Origin: Firmicutes bacterium AF25-13AC
GTDB taxonomy: Bacteria > Bacillota > Clostridia > Lachnospirales > Lachnospiraceae
Length of the DNA stretch: 64,000 bases
Assembly: GCA_003478935.1 (NCBI GenBank)
Contig: QUFP01000004.1
Span: forward strand, 62,001-126,000
Direction: 5' to 3'
A program made the translations under genes and the position numbers. Below the pieces are notes generated by a model, which did not search any database, had not been told where the DNA came from, and saw only the letters and a program-made list of their open reading frames with translations. How positions within the stretch are numbered: position 1 is the stretch's first letter; each line of letters begins with the position of its first letter. Below, piece by piece: positions 34,778-45,687 of this stretch.

Positions 34778-36178
34778 TTAAAACCTAAAATATAAAAATG
34801 GATTATATGAGCCGTCCACCAAAAAGGCAGTTGCCAACAAAAGCAATCCTACAAGCACAATCGGCATCGCCCAATTAAGAATACTTCCTGCTTTTGTTTT
34901 CATAAATCTATTAAATGCTGTTGCTGGCAGCGGTGTTGCTGCGATTGCTGCAAAAATAAGCAGCAGTCCGTAGCTTCTTAGATAATACATGCTTTGTACT
35001 GATATGACTGACAATTTTCCTGCGCCAAACAATCCGCCTATTCGCTGCATAGCCTGTGGTATTGTATCTGCTGAAAAAAGAATGAAACTAAGTAAAATAA
35101 TAAAAAGCAAATACAAACGTGAGATAATAGACGGCATTCGTTCCAGCCATTTTCCCCATAAAAATCGCTCGCACAAAAGAAGCACTCCAAAACCTGCTCC
35201 CCATAAGACAAAGTTCCATGATGCGCCATGCCACAGTCCTGTAAGCATCCACACAGCTATGACATTTCGCACATAAAGTCCAGTCTTTACGCGACTTCCT
35301 CCAAGAGGAATGTAAACGTAATCGCGAAACCAGCTGCCAAGACTGATATGCCATCTGCGCCAGAACTCCTTCACGCTACGGCTAATCAGAGGATAATTAA
35401 AATTTTCTGGAAACTGAAAGCCAAAAATGCGGCCTAGTCCAATCGCCATATCACTGTAGCCTGAAAAATCAAAATAAATTTGAAGTACAAGCGCTGCTGC
35501 ATACATCCACCAAGATAGTATACTTGGCTGCGATGTTTTTAGACAGATATCTGTCAGTTCTCCCAGTACATTTGCAATCAGTACCTTCTTGCTTAATCCT
35601 ATCAAAAATCGCTTTATGCCTGATGCAGCAAGTGTGACGCTATGCTTTCTTTCCTGCAGCTCTCTTTCAATATCCGTGTATCGCACAATCGGTCCCGCAA
35701 TCAGCTGCGGAAACAGCGATACATATGTTCCAAATGAAATAATGTTTCTTTGGGCTTTAGTATCTCCTCTCCAGACATCTACAGTATAACTAATGATCTG
35801 AAATGTATAAAAACTTATTCCTATTGGAAGAGACAGCTTAAAAAGAGGCAGTGACACACCTGGCAGCTGATTCACATTTTCAATTAAAAAATCAGCATAT
35901 TTAAATATAAGAAGAAATGACAGGCTGACTTCCACAGATATCCACATGAGGATGAGTCCGCTTTTTTTATTCTGTTTTTTTTCAATCATAAGTGCAAAAA
36001 CAAAACCACTCACAATTGACACAATCATAAGCACAATATAGCGCGGCTCTCCCCATCCGTAAAAAATCAGGCTGAACACAAAAAGCACTGCATTTTTCAA
36101 TTTCCGCGGTGCTGCAAAATAGCACACCAGCACCGCCGGAAGGAAATAATATAAAAATGGAAGTCCGGAAAATAACAT
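34778..36178 (-). CDS. MBOAT-family membrane O-acyltransferase, AlgI/DltB-like
   Basis: The 466-residue protein has about twelve membrane segments and the AlgI signature: 'LFSGLPFLYYFLPAVLVCYF', 'PIGISFYTFQIISYTVDVWRG' (first 20 residues shown in part), 'QIYFDFSGYSDMAIGLGRIF', 'NFNYPLISRSVKEFWRRWHI' and 'MLTGLWHGASWNFVLWGAGF' with the catalytic His. It moves acetyl groups across the membrane for O-acetylation of a surface or secreted polysaccharide. Operon order: DUF4358 lipoprotein, MBOAT, DHHW. Confidence 0.95.
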   Translation of the reverse strand: MLFSGLPFLYYFLPAVLVCYFAAPRKLKNAVLFVFSLIFYGWGEPRYIVLMIVSIVSGFVFALMIEKKQNKKSGLILMWISVEVSLSFLLIFKYADFLIENVNQLPGVSLPLFKLSLPIGISFYTFQIISYTVDVWRGDTKAQRNIISFGTYVSLFPQLIAGPIVRYTDIERELQERKHSVTLAASGIKRFLIGLSKKVLIANVLGELTDICLKTSQPSILSWWMYAAALVLQIYFDFSGYSDMAIGLGRIFGFQFPENFNYPLISRSVKEFWRRWHISLGSWFRDYVYIPLGGSRVKTGLYVRNVIAVWMLTGLWHGASWNFVLWGAGFGVLLLCERFLWGKWLERMPSIISRLYLLFIILLSFILFSADTIPQAMQRIGGLFGAGKLSVISVQSMYYLRSYGLLLIFAAIAATPLPATAFNRFMKTKAGSILNWAMPIVLVGLLLLATAFLVDGSYNPFLYFRF

Positions 36179-36187
36179 TTTATTTTT

Positions 36188-36891
36188 TTATTTTGGCTGA
36201 CAGGTATTGTCTGGATTACCACATACCTCTGTGAACGCAGCTACAGCATCGTCCATGCTGTAAAGCTCATGATCTGCCATAAAAAGCATAATAATGTTAT
36301 CCTTTGATACTACAGTCAGCTCATCTGCCTCTACACACACCCACTTGCGCGGATTAATTCCATCTGCCATTTTCTGTGCAATATCAGCTGCATCTGCCTT
36401 ATCCTTAAGTCTAACAAGCACAAGTGAATATGCCTGTGAACCCATCATTGGCTCAGATACAATTGCTGCATCAAGCTTTTTCACATCATCCATCGTCAGA
36501 CCTGTATAGGAAGACACTGCATACTCATCATCAAAATCAACAGTGTCAGTTTCCACATCAAAATCTGGTCCCTTGATTGCATACATCTTATCTAACAGCT
36601 CACTAAGCTCTGCATCTAACTGCAAAACGTTTTCATCAGTTGCTGCTGCCTCTGATTCACTCTCAGATAATGTCTCTTTTGTTTCTGTCTCTTTTTCTGT
36701 TTGATCCTCAGTCTGCGCTTCTGTCTTCTTTTCAGTTGCTTTATCGGTTTCCTTCTCAGTTTTCTTTACGGTTTCCTTTTCATTTGCCACTGTGCTGATG
36801 GCTTTGTTGACTCTGGCTTTTCATTTCTGCCGCATGCGCTCATAGAGAGTGCTGCCGCTGTCATTAAAATAATAAGTCCTGTTTTTCTCAT
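36188..36891 (-). CDS. DUF4358 lipoprotein, one frameshift
   Basis: From ATG 36891 (GAAAGGAG upstream) the frame gives a lipoprotein signal 'MRKTGLIILMTAAALSMSAC' and leaves register near 36787-36794. A one-base correction joins it to the longer frame with a Lys/Glu/Thr repeat linker ('VKKTEKETDKATEKKTEAQ') and a DUF4358 domain ('LLDKMYAIKGPDFDVETDTV', 'ADAADIAQKMADGINPRKWV', 'IIMLFMADHELYSM'). DUF4358 proteins accompany MBOAT/DHHW genes in many Clostridia; the job is unknown. Confidence 0.82.
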
Positions 36892-36913
36892 GATTTTCTC
36901 CTTTCATAAAACA

Positions 36914-36963
36914 AACAGGGACAGGGAATGTGACTTTTAACGCCGCATTACCCTGCCCCCGAT
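36914..36963 (-). terminator. Possible terminator after glgP
   Basis: On the minus strand GGCAGGGTAATG and CATTCCCTGTCC pair, followed by TGTTTGTTTTATG. The loop is about 15 bases, so this is a moderate candidate. Confidence 0.45.
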
Positions 36964-37035
36964 GGCATTTAAACTTCTATCTTATTGTTTTCTGCATTGC
37001 ACAATTTTATACATGCAACGCATATTTCCAATTCA

Positions 37036-39494
37036 TTACAGTTCAACTGTTACCTTGTCAAGCTCCCAGATCTCGTCAACATACTGCTGGATGGTACGGT
37101 CAGATGTGAACTTTCCGCTGCATGCGGTGTTCATCATAACGATGTGTGCCCATCTTGTCTGATCCTGATACAGCTCGTTAATCTTCATATGTGCCTCATG
37201 ATAGGACATGAAATCCTTGAGGATGAAGTATGTGTCTGCGCGGTCGCTGCTGTAGGTATTAAGCAGTGAATTGTAGATATCGCGGAACAGCTCCGGATCC
37301 TGTGGTGAATAGAAGCCATTGATTAACTGCATAAGAACCTGACGAATCTCCTGATTCTCGTTGAAGATCTGCATTGGATCATAGCCGCCATTCTTCTCAT
37401 AATTGATAACCTCATCTGCGGTCATACCAAAGATAACAGCGTTGTCCTTGCCAACTTCCTCAAGAATCTCTACGTTTGCACCGTCAAGTGTACCGCAGGT
37501 AATTGCACCATTTAACATAAACTTCATGTTACCAGTACCAGATGCCTCTTTAGATGCAGTAGAAATCTGCTCTGAAACATCAGCTGCTGCAAAGATGATC
37601 TCTGCATTTGATACACGATAGTTCTCAATGAAGACTACCTTGATCTTGCCGTTGATGGACTTATCATTGTTGATGACATCTGCTACAGAGTTGATCAGCT
37701 TAATGGTCAGCTTTGCACGGCGATAGCCTGCTGCTGCCTTTGCACCAAAGATGAAGGTATGTGGATAATACTCCATATCCGGATGGCTCTTTAACTCATT
37801 GTAAATGTACATAACGTGCAGGATGTTTAAGAGCTGTCTCTTATACTCATGCAGACGCTTTACCTGTACATCAAAGATGGAACGCGGATCAACGTCGATT
37901 CCGTTGTGCTCCTTGATATACTTTGCAAGGCGAACCTTGTTCTGATACTTGATGTTCATGAACTCCTGCTGGCTCTTCGGATCATCTACAAACAGCTTAA
38001 GCTTTGAGATTTCTGGAAGGTTGGTGATCCATGCATCACTGATCTTATCAGTTACCCAGTTTGCAAGCAGTGGGTTTGCATGAAGCAGGAAACGTCTCTG
38101 TGTGATACCGTTTGTCTTGTTGTTAAACTTCTCTGGCATCATCTGGTAGAAGTCCTTTAACTCCTGCTTCTCCAGAATTTCTGTATGAGCTTTGCTACAC
38201 CGTTTACAGAATAGGAACCTACAATTGCCAGATGTGCCATGCGAACCTGACCGTCATAGATGATTGCCATTTTTGCGATCTTCTCATGGTTGCCAGGGTA
38301 GGTAGCTTCGATTTCCTCTACAAAGCGGCGGTTGATCTCCTCAACGATTCCGTAAATACGCGGAAGCAGACGTGAGAACAGCTCGATTGGCCACTTCTCA
38401 AGAGCCTCTGCCATGATGGTGTGGTTGGTGTAAGCACAGCACTTTGTTGTGATTTCCCATGCAGCCTCCCATGTCAGATTCTCCTCATCCATAAGGATAC
38501 GCATAAGCTCTGCTACTGCCATAGACGGATGGGTATCATTCATCTGGAATGCAACCTTCTCGTACATCTTTGTAACATCGCCATTATGAGCCTTCTTATA
38601 TTTATTTACAGCTGTCTGCAAGGAAGCTGAAATGAAGAAGTACTGCTGCTTTAAACGCAGCTCCTTTCCTGCATAGTGGTTATCGTTCGGGTAAAGTACC
38701 TCTACGATATTCTTTGCCAAGTTCTCCTGCTCAACTGCCTTCTGATAATCACCCTTATCAAAAGAATCCAAGTTAAAGGTATTGATAGGCTCTGCATCCC
38801 AAATACGAAGTGTATTTACAACGTTGTTGCCATATCCTACGATTGGCAGATCATATGGTACAGCACGAACAGACTGATATCCTGCCTGTCCAAAATGCTC
38901 TCTTCCTGTCTCGTCCTTTGTTACTGTTACGTAGCCGCCAAACTTAACCTCACAAGCATACTCAGCACGGCGAATCTCAAATGGATAACCATCTCTTAAC
39001 CAGTCATCCGGAACTTCTCTCTGATAACCGTCCTCGATCTTCTGTGCAAACATACCATACTTGTAACGGATTCCACATCCATATGCCGGATAGCCAAGTG
39101 TTGCAAGAGAATCTAAGAAGCATGCTGCCAGACGTCCAAGACCACCGTTTCCAAGTGCCGGATCCGGCTCCTGATCCTCGATAGTATTCAAATCAAAACC
39201 GAGTTCTTCAAGAACCTCCTTTACCTCATCCTGTGCACACAAATTTAAAATGTTGTTTCCAAGAGCACGGCCCATCAGAAACTCCATTGAAAGATAATAC
39301 AGCGTCTTTGCATCAGTGCGCTCAATCTCCTTGTGAGTTGCAATCCACTGATCAATGATATCATCCTTCAATGCATAGGATACTGCCTGAAAAACCTGCT
39401 GCGGAGTTGCCTCATCGATGGTTTTTCTGTACAGGGTCTTTACGTTGTAGATGATCTGCTTTTTCAGCTCAGCCTTATCAATCGTTGTTTTCAT
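37036..39494 (-). CDS. glgP: Glycogen/maltodextrin phosphorylase, one frameshift
   Basis: Start 39494 has TAAGGAGG upstream. Both frames together give about 820 residues, the normal GT35 length. N-terminal frame: 'TLYYLSMEFLMGRALGNNIL', 'EPDPALGNGGLGRLAACFLD'. C-terminal frame: 'NNKTNGITQRRFLLHANPLL', 'RLHEYKRQLLNILHVMYIYN' and the pyridoxal-phosphate Lys in 'EASGTGNMKFMLNGAITCGT'. A missing C near 38185-38190 restores 'KLHTEILEKQELKDFYQMMP'. The enzyme releases glucose-1-phosphate from alpha-glucans. The precise glucan is not readable from sequence. Confidence 0.95.
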
Positions 39495-39510
39495 TTCATC
39501 CTCCTTAGGT

Positions 39511-42500
39511 TTATTCCTTGCTGACAGTGAGTACAACAGTCTCGCCGTTGATGCTCCACTCCTTGGTGTAGCCGCTGATCTCACTGTCTGTCAGCTTATC
39601 TGCAAGTACATCTGCACAAATCTCATCTGCATACTTGCTGAAGATGGTCTCAATCTTTACATTGTCCTTGTAGCCGACTGTGATGTGATCCGTTACCTCG
39701 AATCCTGCTTCCTTACGCATCGTCTGGATCTTACTGATGATCTCTCTTACAAAGCCTTCTTCAAGCAGCTCTGGTGTTAAGTTGCAGTCTAATACTACTG
39801 TAACATCCTGATTGCTCTCTGTTACATAGCCTTCTTTCTGCGTCATATCGATCAAAAGGTCTTCCTCAGTAAGAACAACCTTCTCGCCATCAAAATCAAA
39901 GGTGACAGAACCATTTGCCTTTAACTCATCCATAGTGGCATTGCCGTCTACAGAAGAAAGGGCGGTACGGATCTTTCCAAGAAGCTTTCCGTACTTCGGA
40001 CCTACTGTACGAAGCTGCGGCTTAAAGGTGTAGGTAGTAAATGAACGTACATCGTCTGTAAATGTAACTGTCTTAATATTTAACTCGTCTGCAATGATAT
40101 CCTTAAAGAACTCGTTTAATGTAAATGGTGCCTTTACAAACATGTTTGCAAGCGGCTGACGGTTCTTCATGTTTCCACTGTTTCGGCATGCGCGGCCAAG
40201 AACAACAACCTTTAAAACAAGATCCATGTCTGCTTCAAGTTCCTTGTCTACATGTGCCTCATTTGCCTTTGGATAATCACACAGATGGATGCTCTCCGGT
40301 GCGGATGGATCTACCTTTACAACGATATTCTGATAGATCTCCTCTGTCATAAACGGAATCATCGGCGCTGCTGCCTTTGCAATTTCAGTCAGACAGGTAT
40401 ACAGCGTCATATAGGCATTCACCTTATCCTGCTCCATTCCCTTTGCCCAGTAGCGCTCACGGCTGCGGCGTACATACCAGTTGCTCAAATCATCAACAAA
40501 TTCCTGAAGTGCTTTGCAGTCTCTGGAATCTTGTAGTTTTCCAGGCTGCTGTCGCATGTCTGAATCGTAGAGTTTAACTTAGACAAAATCCACTTATCCA
40601 TAACGGAAAGCTTCTCATAATCTAATGTGTGCTCCATCGGATTGAAGTTGTCGATGTTTGCATACAGTACGTAGAAAGCGTAGGTGTTCCACAGAGTACC
40701 CATGAACTTACTGCGGCCTTCCTTTACTGCATCATCGTGGAAACGGTTCGGAAGCCACGGTGCGGAATTGGAGTAGAAATACCAGCGGATTGCATCTGCT
40801 CCGTGCTGGCGCAGTGCATCCATTGGGTCAACGGCGTTGCCCTTGGACTTACTCATCTTCTGACCGTCTTTATCCTGAATATGGCCAAGAACGATAACGT
40901 TCTTATAAGGTGCTTTGTCAAATAAAAGAGTTGAGATTGCAAGCAGGGAATAGAACCATCCTCTTGTCTGGTCTACTGCCTCACTGATAAAGTCAGCCGG
41001 GAAATTCTTCTCGAAGACTTCCTTATTCTCAAATGGATAATGATACTGTGCAAATGGCATAGATCCTGAGTCAAACCAGCAGTCGATTACTTCTGGTACT
41101 CTTGTCATCGGCTTTCCACACTTCGGGCAGGTAACATGAACCTGATCGATGAATGGACGATGAAGCTCAATATTATCCGGACAGTCTGGTGACATCTTCT
41201 TTAATTCTTCCTTGCTTCCGATAGCATGCATATGACCGCATGAACACTGCCAGATATTCAGTGGTGTTCCCCAATAACGGTTACGGCTAAGTCCCCAGTC
41301 CTGAACGTTTGTCAGCCAATCGCCAAAACGACCCTTACCGATGCTCTCCGGAATCCAGTTGATGGTGTTGTTGTTTGCAATCAGATGATCCTTTACAGCT
41401 GTCATCTTGATGAACCAAGACTCTCTTGCATAGTAGATAAGCGGAGTATTACATCTCCAGCAATGAGGATAGCTGTGCTCAAACTTCGGTGCTGCAAAGA
41501 GCTTGCCTTCTGCTTCCAAATCCTTTAATACTTCCGGGTCTGCCTTCTTGACAAAAAGTCCTGCATACGGAGTCTCTTTAGTCATCTCACCCTTGCTGTC
41601 TACTAACTGTACGAACGGAAGATCATACTTTCTGCCGACCTTTGCATCGTCTTCACCAAATGCAGGTGCAATGTGAACAATACCAGTACCATCACTCATA
41701 GTAACATAGCTGTCACATGTCACAAAGAAGCCCTTCTTATTCTGCTTTGCAGCAACATCTCCAGAACACTTAAACAGTGGCTCGTACTCCTTGTACTCAA
41801 GATCCTTTCCTTTATAAGTCTCAAGAATCTCATATGCCGGCGCATCCTCTGTCTTAAGACGACCAAGTACGTTCTCAAGAAGTGCCTCTGCCATGTAATA
41901 GGTATAGCCATCTGCTGCCTTTACCTTGCAGTAGGTATCCTCTGGATTTACACAAAGTGCAACGTTTGACGGCAGTGTCCATGGTGTAGTTGTCCATGCT
42001 AAGAAGTATGCGTCCTCACCCTTTACCTTGAAACGTACAATTGCAGAACGCTCTTTGACATCCTTATAGCCCTGTGCAACCTCATGACTTGAAAGCGGAG
42101 TTCCACATCTTGGGCAGTACGGAACGATCTTAAAGCCCTTGTAGAGCAGTCCTTTGTCCCAGATTGTCTTTAATGCCCACCATTCAGACTCAATGAAATC
42201 ATCGTAATAAGTTACATATGGATTTTCCATATCAGCCCAGAAACCAACGGTCTCGGAAAATTCTTCCCACATACCCTTATATTTCCAGACATTTGCCTTA
42301 CAGCGCTCGATAAATGGCTCAACTCCATACTGCTCGATCTGCTCTTTTCCATCAAGACCAAGCTCCTTCTCTACTTCAAGCTCAACCGGAAGTCCGTGTG
42401 TATCCCAACCGGCCTTTCTCGGTACCTGATATCCTTTCATGGTTCTGTAACGAGGGATCATATCCTTGATCGCACGGGTTACCACGTGTCCAACATGCGG

Positions 42501-42662
42501 CTTGCCGTTTGCTGTCGGCGGACCGTCATAAAACATGTACTCAGGGCAGCCCTCTCTCTCCTCGATACTCTTTTCGAAGATATGATGCTCTTTCCAGAAT
42601 TTTGAAACTTCCTTCTCCCTCTCCACAAACTTTAAGTCTGTAGGAACCTTATTGTACAACAT
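39511..42662 (-). CDS. ileS: Isoleucyl-tRNA synthetase, one frameshift
   Basis: Start 42662 has AAAGGAG upstream. Class I signatures: '[20 protein letters not shown]' (HIGH-type HVGH, near residue 50) and '[12 protein letters not shown]' (KMSKS, near 604); editing domain with '[20 protein letters not shown]'. The length of about 1050 residues and the 'GKPHVGH' form fit the type 2 (eukaryote-like) IleRS, less sensitive to mupirocin than type 1. A one-base gap near 40507-40516 separates two frames: 'IPETAK' should join '[20 protein letters not shown]'. The gene must be functional, so this is almost surely a sequence error. Confidence 0.95.
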
Positions 42663-42667
42663 AGTTT

Positions 42668-42941
42668 TCTCCTTTCTCATACGCTACAGCGCGTATACCA
42701 TCGCTGTATGATATATGCTTTCCGATAACGTTGGAATAACGTCCTGACTTACTTTAGCACTCTGTCATTAACAGACAGTCTATCATTTCAGTAGGCAACT
42801 CCGGAGTGATGTTCATCTTTTGCCCGCAGTATCCGCCTCTCATCTTTTGCGGTTCGCTGTCCTGCTTTATGCTTAGATTACTGTCTCCATCAGCGTCTTT
42901 TTGCCGTGCGGATTTGCTATAAATCCTGACTACACGACACA
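42668..42941 (-). ncRNA. T-box-like leader of ileS, isoleucine specifier candidate
   Basis: Read on the minus strand: GATGGAGACAGTAATC (with AGTA, 42879-42882), then AGCGAACCGC, then TGAGAGGCGG, then GAACATCACTCCGGAGTTGC. This resembles T-box stem I with an ATC (Ile) specifier followed by A (42808-42810). Near the gene, CAGCG-ATGGTATACG-CGCTG forms a small stem whose TGGT (42697-42700) could pair with the ACCA end of tRNA-Ile. The canonical GGTACCGCG T-box core is not perfect and no T-run terminator follows, so the mode may be translational. Confidence 0.6.
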
Positions 42942-42948
42942 CACGGTT

Positions 42949-42977
42949 AGTATATCGGTTTTTGAAAGCCTTGTCAA
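42949..42977 (-). promoter_or_regulatory. ileS leader promoter
   Basis: TTGACA (42972-42977), 17 bases and TATACT (42949-42954) on the minus strand, about 290 bases before the ileS start. The distance is the length of the T-box-like leader. Confidence 0.8.
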
Positions 42978-43078
42978 GGAATGTGTCCAGAACACTTTGA
43001 TTTTCGCGGTTTTCGTATATTTTTCCATATTTTGGTTAATACTTTATACAACATGATAAGGAGGTATTGATTTTCAAA

Positions 43079-43681
43079 ATGACACACAGAAAAAAACTCA
43101 CAATTTTTCTTTTAGCTGTTGCAACACTTTTCACATTTGTTCTTTTGATTCACCCATATCGAAAAAATGATTCTTCTCTGCTTTCTGATAAACTTTTACG
43201 CTTTCGTGTCCTTGCAGACAGCGATTCTTCAATTGACCAGTATGAAAAAAATGAATTGAGTAAAAAAATGATTACTCTTCTTTCTCCTGCACTTTCAGAT
43301 ATAAAGACAAAAGAAGAGGCACTCACACTTTTACGTGAAAGCCTCCCCTTTTTAAATGCTTACTGCAATTATGTGCTGTCCGATTATGGCGCGCAAAATT
43401 ACGCCTCTTGCACACTCGGTTCCCATCTCTTTCCTTATAAAACATATGGAAACTATCAATTTCCAGCCGGTATATACGACACACTTCTTGTGACAATAGG
43501 AAGCGGACGCGGCTCAAACTGGTGGTGCCTTGCCTTTCCGCCTCTTTGCTTTGCCAATGAAGCTTTTATTGACGTGCCAGATTCTTCTAGTCAGACACTT
43601 TTTGATCTGCTTGGTCCTGACTTGTTTGATGAAATCTGCCAAAAAGAAAAGCCAAAGCTTACGCTCGGACTTTTCTTCTAG
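43079..43681 (+). CDS. spoIIR: Stage II sporulation protein R
   Basis: About 200 residues with an N-terminal signal/anchor (near residues 6-24) and the SpoIIR pattern: 'LRFRVLADSDSSIDQYEKNE', 'LFPYKTYGNYQFPAGIYDTL', 'VTIGSGRGSNWWCLAFPPLC'. SpoIIR is made in the forespore and triggers SpoIIGA to process pro-sigma-E in the mother cell. A TTG at 43067 is too near the AAGGAGG, so ATG 43079 is preferred although its spacing is long (14 bases). It converges on a GntR gene with repeat copy B between them. Confidence 0.92.
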   Translation: MTHRKKLTIFLLAVATLFTFVLLIHPYRKNDSSLLSDKLLRFRVLADSDSSIDQYEKNELSKKMITLLSPALSDIKTKEEALTLLRESLPFLNAYCNYVLSDYGAQNYASCTLGSHLFPYKTYGNYQFPAGIYDTLLVTIGSGRGSNWWCLAFPPLCFANEAFIDVPDSSSQTLFDLLGPDLFDEICQKEKPKLTLGLFF

Positions 43682-43692
43682 CTATTATAAAT

Positions 43693-43894
43693 GATGTTGG
43701 GGTCAAAAGGTACTTTGCCCCCAACTGATATCCACGAATTGCTCCGTTGCTATGCAACTTTCGCAATTCTAAAAACATTCGGATTCGCTGATTTTCCTTG
43801 AAAATCGCTGCATCCTCATGTTTTTGCGGGTCCCAAGCTCAAAAACCTAATCGTGCAAGCACGAACGGCTTTTGGAGCTTTTGACCCTGGTATC
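43693..43894. mobile_element. MITE-like repeat, copy B
   Basis: It begins GATGTTGGGGTCAAAAGGT and ends CTTTTGACCCTGGTATC, like copy A, but the interior has diverged. TTATAAAT before and TTATAAGT after match at 7 of 8 bases, a probable target duplication. It sits exactly between the convergent ends of spoIIR and gntR, against the gntR stop codon. Confidence 0.75.
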
Positions 43895-44547
43895 TTATAA
43901 GTTTTTCAAAATATTTTCTTCCTGATTATCGATGTGAATACTTATCGCTGCCTTTGCCCGCTCACACTCTCCTTTTATGATGGCATCAGTGATCTCTCTG
44001 TGCTCACGCCGCAAATCTTCACGCATATTCGCATCTTTAATATATTCAAAGCGATATCGATACATCTGCTCTCTTAGATTGTTTAAGAGCATATCTAGCT
44101 TTGGATTTTTTGTCGCCATATAAATGACTTTATGAAACTCTTCGTCCTTTTGCGCAATCAGGCGAAGATCGTTTCCTCTGCTTGCTGTAGCAAATGCTTC
44201 CTCTGCCTGACGCAGTGCTATACGCTCCTGCGGTGTGATTCTGGAAATGGCAAGACAGACAGCAAGACATTCCATTGCCTTTCGAACCTCTAATACATCC
44301 CTCACACTCTGCGCGGAGATTGTTGCTACCTGTGCACCCTTTCGCGGTGCCATCACAACAAGACCTTCCTGCTCTAATTTATGAATTGCTTCTCTAACCG
44401 GTGTACGACTTACACCAAGACGCTGTGCAAGTGCTACCTCGATCAAACGTTCTCCCGGTTTTACTCTCCCTTTAGTATTTTCTGTCGGAGTGTTTCAAAT
44501 ACAACATCCCTAAGGGGGAGGTATTCATTTATCTGGAAATCCTCCAT
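43895..44547 (-). CDS. GntR/FCD-family transcriptional regulator, one frameshift near the start
   Basis: The long frame (44446-43895) has the winged HTH 'LAQRLGVSRTPVREAIHKLE' and an FCD domain ('VLEVRKAMECLAVCLAIS', 'DEEFHKVIYMATKNPKLDML'). From ATG 44547 a second frame gives 'LPLRDVVFETLRQKILKG', which joins 'RVKPGERLIEVAL' after a one-base correction near 44467-44471 (a missing G). About 217 residues. It follows ispE by 72 bases; TTGTATAC sites lie in the ispE promoter, suggesting autoregulation. AGAGG lies before the ATG. Confidence 0.85.
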
Positions 44548-44618
44548 ACGGACCTCTCTTTCTCACTCTTATTTTCTTTTAGTAACCATTTATGTAGTTA
44601 CTGTTAATGTGGCACTCA

Positions 44619-45512
44619 TTACCAATAATTTACTGGTGTCTCCTCGCGAACACGGTACAGATCTGTGACATAGACAAGCGGAACCTGTCCCCACTCTAGC
44701 AGAGCTTCTTTTGCGCGAAGTGCCATCTCATAATTATCAAACAGTGCAAATACGGTTGGACCGCTTCCACTCATAAGCGATATTAAGGCTCCATTTTCCA
44801 TAAAGCGCTCCTTGATCTCTCCGATAATCGGATATGCCGGAATCGTAACACTCTCAAGCACATTTCCCATATATGGAAGCATGCCATAAAGATCCTGACG
44901 GCATATTGCATCTGCTAAACCATAAATATCAGGATGTCTTGTTGTCTCATCAAGACGCAGATTTTCATAGACAAATCGTGTGGAAACGGAAATTGCCGGC
45001 TTTGCAATGACAACGTAGCACGGCGGACATGCCGGCAGTCTTGTAAGTTCTTCTCCAATACCCTCTGCAAGTGCTGTTCCTCTCATCAAACAATATGGAA
45101 CATCTGCACCTAATCTAAGTCCAAAATCCATCAATTCTTCTAATGTATAGCCCATATAAAAGATTCGGTTCATCGCATATAATACAGCTGCTGCATCTGC
45201 GCTGCCGCCAGCCATACCTGCTGCCACTGGAATACGCTTTTGAAGGCTGATGCTGACACCACCGCGAACAGGCTGACTTTCAAGCATCATGCGCGCTGCC
45301 TTATATGCAATATTATTTTCATTCACAGGAAGAAAATGCAAGTTGCTGGATATACGGATCTCCGGCTCTGGAATACGATAAACAGTAACTCTGTCAAACA
45401 TGCGGATTGTCTGCATAATCATGCGAACCTCGTGATATCCGTCTTCACGTTTTCTGACAACGTCCAGACCAAGATTAATTTTAGCCATTGCTCTTAACTG
45501 CATTAAATCCAT
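44619..45512 (-). CDS. ispE: 4-diphosphocytidyl-2-C-methyl-D-erythritol kinase
   Basis: The 297-residue GHMP kinase has the N-terminal 'LRAMAKINLGLDVVRKREDGYHE' region (KINL...GYHE), the ATP-binding 'IPVAAGMAGGSADAAAVLYA' near residue 90 and 'LISLMSGSGPTVFALFDN' near 230. It phosphorylates CDP-ME in the MEP route to isoprenoids. RBS GAAGGG lies 10 bases before the ATG. It is first in a two-gene operon with a GntR regulator. Confidence 0.93.
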   Translation of the reverse strand: MDLMQLRAMAKINLGLDVVRKREDGYHEVRMIMQTIRMFDRVTVYRIPEPEIRISSNLHFLPVNENNIAYKAARMMLESQPVRGGVSISLQKRIPVAAGMAGGSADAAAVLYAMNRIFYMGYTLEELMDFGLRLGADVPYCLMRGTALAEGIGEELTRLPACPPCYVVIAKPAISVSTRFVYENLRLDETTRHPDIYGLADAICRQDLYGMLPYMGNVLESVTIPAYPIIGEIKERFMENGALISLMSGSGPTVFALFDNYEMALRAKEALLEWGQVPLVYVTDLYRVREETPVNYW

Positions 45513-45554
45513 ATTTTTTTATCACCCTTCTAAAAACTTGTACATGCTTTTCTT

Positions 45555-45612
45555 TTGTATACGGCTTGTACTTTGTATACATCATTATAATAAAAAAGAG
45601 ACTTCTTTGCAA
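45555..45612 (-). promoter_or_regulatory. ispE-gntR promoter with two TTGTATAC operator halves
   Basis: On the minus strand TTGCAA (45607-45612), 17 bases and TATAAT (45584-45589). Two TTGTATAC sites on the plus strand (45555-45562 and 45573-45580), 18 bases apart, lie just downstream of the -10. They resemble FCD-GntR half-operators. The -35 is embedded in the mrp terminator stem. Confidence 0.6.
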
Positions 45613-45634
45613 GTGTTATTGCAAAAAAGTCTCT
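45591..45634 (-). terminator. Intrinsic terminator after mrp
   Basis: Arms AGAGACTTCTTTGCAA (45597-45612) and TTGCAAAAAAGTCTCT (45619-45634) pair with one mismatch and are followed on the minus strand by TTTTTTA. Confidence 0.85.
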
Positions 45635-45687
45635 GGTATGCAGCCCGATAGTTTGTGAAAGCCCTTCGGTGCAATGGTTTCGTTAAT

